Shown here in pieces: positions 62,249-64,000 of a DNA stretch of 64,000 nt (position 1 is the first letter of the stretch; each line of letters begins with the position of its first letter). A program made the position numbers and the translations under genes. The notes under the pieces are model-generated. The model was not told where the DNA came from. It did not search any database and saw only the letters and a program-made list of their open reading frames with translations. Location: positions 97,242 through 161,241 of the forward strand of contig NZ_SLZV01000003.1 of NCBI RefSeq assembly GCF_004346095.1, read 5' to 3'. The DNA is from Faecalimonas umbilicata. GTDB lineage: Bacteria; Bacillota; Clostridia; Lachnospirales; Lachnospiraceae.

Positions 62249-63705
62249 CCTGCCACCTTTTCCTTTAGTTCACTCTCATCCAAAACAGCTAAACATCCAA
62301 GACTTCCGTCCATCCGATTGATTTCCCGAAAATTTACATCATCAAACAATGATAACTGACGATAATTCATGTTTCTGACAGAATCCGGCAAGCTCTCTTT
62401 TGTCTGAAGAAGATTTCTTGTAATATAATCCTCTTCTATCCGTACCTGACCAAACATTTTGCCATTACAAGTCAGAAAATATAGCGCTCTTTTTAATACG
62501 ACTCCCATTTTCTTTAAATCTTCAAAGGAAAGGCTGCCCATTCTCCTTGCTTTTACAATACGCTCCGCTGACTTGTAACCAATCCCCGGCACTCTAAGCA
62601 ATGTAAAATAATCCGCCCGATTTACCTCTACCGGAAAATACTCTAAATGCTTCAGTGCCCAGTTACACTTCGGATCCAGTAAAACATTGAAATTCGGTTG
62701 TTGTTCATCTAACAGTTCTTCCGCCCGAAATCCATAATACCGCAAAAGCCAATCTGCCTGATAAAGACGATGCTCCCTCAAAAGAGGAGGCCCCTGCTCC
62801 CCCGCTGCCGGAAGGGCCTTATCTTCATTGACATGTACAAATGCAGAATAAAATACTCGCTTTAGATCAAACTTCTGGTACAGTGACTCTGCCACACGCA
62901 TAATCTGAAAATCAGTCTCTGGTGTCGCACCAATAATCATCTGAGTGCTCTGTCCTGCCGGCACAAACTTTGGCGCGCTGCGGTATAGCTGAATCTCCTG
63001 CCGATTCTCTGACATCCCATTCTGTACTAACCGCATCGGTGTAAGTATATTTTTTCTGGATTTGTGTGGGGCAAGTTGCCTGAGCCCCTCTGCTGTCGGA
63101 AGCTCCAAATTGACACTCATACGATCTGCGAGGAATCCCGCACGGGCAATCAGGCGCTCATCTGCTCCGGGAATTGCCTTCACATGAATATATCCTTGAA
63201 AGCGGAATTCATTTCGCAATTTCCAGAGTGTGGTCACAATCTGCTCCATCGTCTCGTTGGGACTTTTCCAAATTCCCGAACTCAAAAACAATCCTTCAAT
63301 ATAATTTCTCCGGTAAAACTCCATCGTCAGCCGGCATACCTCCTCCGGGGTAAAGGAAGTCCTTTCTACATCATTGGATGCACGATTGATACAGTATTTG
63401 CAGTCATAGATACACTCATTCGTAAAAAGAATCTTCAGAAGTGAGATACATCTCCCATCCGCAGAAAAGCTGTGACAGATCCCTGCTTTTTCGCAGCTTC
63501 CGAGTCCGTTTCCATCACCCCTCCGACTCGTTCCGCTAGATGTGCATGCCACATCATACTTCGCCGCATCTGACAGAATACTCAGCTTCTCATATAGTGA
63601 CTTCTGCCCACCAAAGAGTGCCGGAGCTGTCCCAAAAGTTCTTCCTATCGGCTGTGTGGTCATACTCCTTTGTATCTCTGATTTTCCTAGTATCAGTCCC
63701 TGCAT
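62245..63705 (-). CDS. Radical SAM protein of putative DNA repair (TIGR03916-like)
   Basis: A 486-residue protein with the radical SAM 4Fe-4S motif CxxxCxxC in FTNECIYDCKYCINRASND near residue 110, KYDVACTSSGTSRRGDGNGL upstream of it and a helix-hairpin-helix in LLRVPGIGYKSAERIVKARR near 380, a DNA-binding element. The start at 63705 follows GGGAGAGG; a start at the internal MTTQPIG is also possible. It is the first gene of an operon with the TIGR03915-like partner and is preceded by three LexA-type boxes, supporting a DNA-damage response role. Confidence 0.88.
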   Translation of the reverse strand: MQGLILGKSEIQRSMTTQPIGRTFGTAPALFGGQKSLYEKLSILSDAAKYDVACTSSGTSRRGDGNGLGSCEKAGICHSFSADGRCISLLKILFTNECIYDCKYCINRASNDVERTSFTPEEVCRLTMEFYRRNYIEGLFLSSGIWKSPNETMEQIVTTLWKLRNEFRFQGYIHVKAIPGADERLIARAGFLADRMSVNLELPTAEGLRQLAPHKSRKNILTPMRLVQNGMSENRQEIQLYRSAPKFVPAGQSTQMIIGATPETDFQIMRVAESLYQKFDLKRVFYSAFVHVNEDKALPAAGEQGPPLLREHRLYQADWLLRYYGFRAEELLDEQQPNFNVLLDPKCNWALKHLEYFPVEVNRADYFTLLRVPGIGYKSAERIVKARRMGSLSFEDLKKMGVVLKRALYFLTCNGKMFGQVRIEEDYITRNLLQTKESLPDSVRNMNYRQLSLFDDVNFREINRMDGSLGCLAVLDESELKEKVAG

Positions 63706-63731
63706 CTGACTCTTCCTCTCCCTTCTTTTTC

Positions 63732-63791
63732 AAACATTTGTTCGGAACATCTGTTTGTTTTATCTTATCACAAGGAACATATGTTTGCAAT
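63732..63791 (-). promoter_or_regulatory. SOS-type promoter with three LexA boxes
   Basis: Promoter on the minus strand: TTGCAA (63786-63791), 17-bp spacer, TAAGAT (63763-63768). Boxes of the Firmicute form GAAC-N4-GTTY: 63732-63745 (CAAACATTTGTTCG), 63745-63758 (GGAACATCTGTTTG) and 63775-63788 (GGAACATATGTTTG). One box overlaps the -35 and spacer; two lie downstream of the -10. Confidence 0.75.
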
Positions 63792-63819
63792 ACTTGTTTT
63801 GTTTTTTGCACAAAGAAAC

Positions 63820-63853
63820 TGCGCAGCCTTTCTTTATCGAAAAGCGGCGCAGC
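63820..63853 (-). terminator. Hairpin upstream of the radical SAM promoter
   Basis: CTGCGC (63820-63825) and GCGCAG (63848-63853) with an inner CTTTC/GAAAG stem; on the minus strand it is followed by TTTCTTTG. It probably ends the transcript entering from the right. Confidence 0.5.
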
Positions 63854-63872
63854 TTCCTATGTAACTGTTCCT

Positions 63873-64000
63873 TGTCAACTACCCACGACCTAAAGGTCAT
63901 GGGCTTGTAACTGTATCAGGTACTAAACTTCCCATGCCATACAGTAATAATGTCTTTACGATTAAGATTTTACGCAGTACACGAATTTCGTATTGCAACC
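63873..64000 (-). mobile_element. Probable right end of an IS200/IS605-type (TnpB) element
   Basis: CCCACGACCT-AA-AGGTCATGGG (63881-63902) is a compact hairpin next to GTTGAC on the minus strand, as in the right ends of many IS605-type elements of Firmicutes, where the terminal region is also the guide-RNA (omega RNA) scaffold. A tnpB gene would lie beyond 64000 and cannot be seen, so this is based on the hairpin alone. Confidence 0.45.

Overview
The window looks like chromosomal DNA of a gut Lachnospiraceae (a Dorea / Mediterraneibacter / Blautia-like Firmicute). This is inferred from gene content: a selenocysteine-containing Grd-type reductase subunit, a Gram-positive CpsB/C/D regulatory trio, sortase, GH2 and GH3 glycosidases, Firmicute-type SOS boxes and IS66, IS3 and IS605-type elements. 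Genus and species cannot be settled from sequence reading alone. No rRNA, tRNA or CRISPR array was seen.

Region 1 (1-29 kb) is a large surface-polysaccharide locus, almost all on the minus strand. Read in its direction of transcription it runs: CapD-like dehydratase (frameshifted); a secreted KKTG-tailed protein, class D-like sortase and membrane protein; CpsB phosphatase, CpsC chain-length protein and CpsD tyrosine kinase; the relic of a second CapD; PIG-L deacetylase, initiating phosphoglycosyl transferase, ATP-grasp ligase and an amino-acid permease (frameshifted); an IS3 copy; EpsG-like polymerase, two GT4s, TupA-like ATP-grasp, acyltransferase (broken at a C7/G7 run), CapA-like enzyme, two GT2s, hexapeptide acetyltransferase, Wzx flippase and a second acyltransferase. 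It ends at a composite of two IS66 elements, beyond which lies the tail of a nucleotide-sugar epimerase. From about 4 to 22 kb the locus is visibly AT-richer than the rest of the window, which suggests a transferred, exchangeable serotype cassette.

Region 2 (29-34.5 kb) is a compact selenoprotein module: YkvI-like transporter, GrdB-like selenoprotein with an in-frame UGA, GrdE-like proprotein, TetR regulator and GrdX. Genes for GrdA, GrdC and GrdD are absent here. The grdE promoter carries two near-identical palindromes, one in its spacer and one near the start point, which makes it look like a ligand-controlled, substrate-specific 'protein B' unit feeding a shared reductase core elsewhere.

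Region 3 (34.6-46.8 kb) holds metabolic genes: GH2 glycosidase with divergent TetR-ApbE, a lipid glycosyltransferase-PlsY pair, uridine kinase, a MocR regulator divergent from an aldehyde dehydrogenase, and a GH3 glycosidase.

Region 4 (46.9-49.1 kb) is a large serine recombinase with a small divergent ORF, lying two codons upstream of a gene fragment that has lost its 5' part (SpoIID-like tail plus peptidoglycan-binding domain).

Region 5 (49.1-64 kb) is mostly housekeeping: acyltransferase-like protein, deoxyinosine glycosylase, phosphoribosyltransferase, GdhA, PurL, Lit-like membrane protein, LysR regulator, XPD/DinG-like helicase, an HPr-like protein without its usual histidine, and a two-gene DNA-repair operon (radical SAM plus partner) preceded by three LexA-type boxes. 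The right edge looks like the terminal hairpin of an IS605/TnpB element.

Several genes in the first 29 kb are broken by single-base indels, some at homopolymers. These may be real decay, phase variation or assembly error, and the sequence alone cannot tell which.
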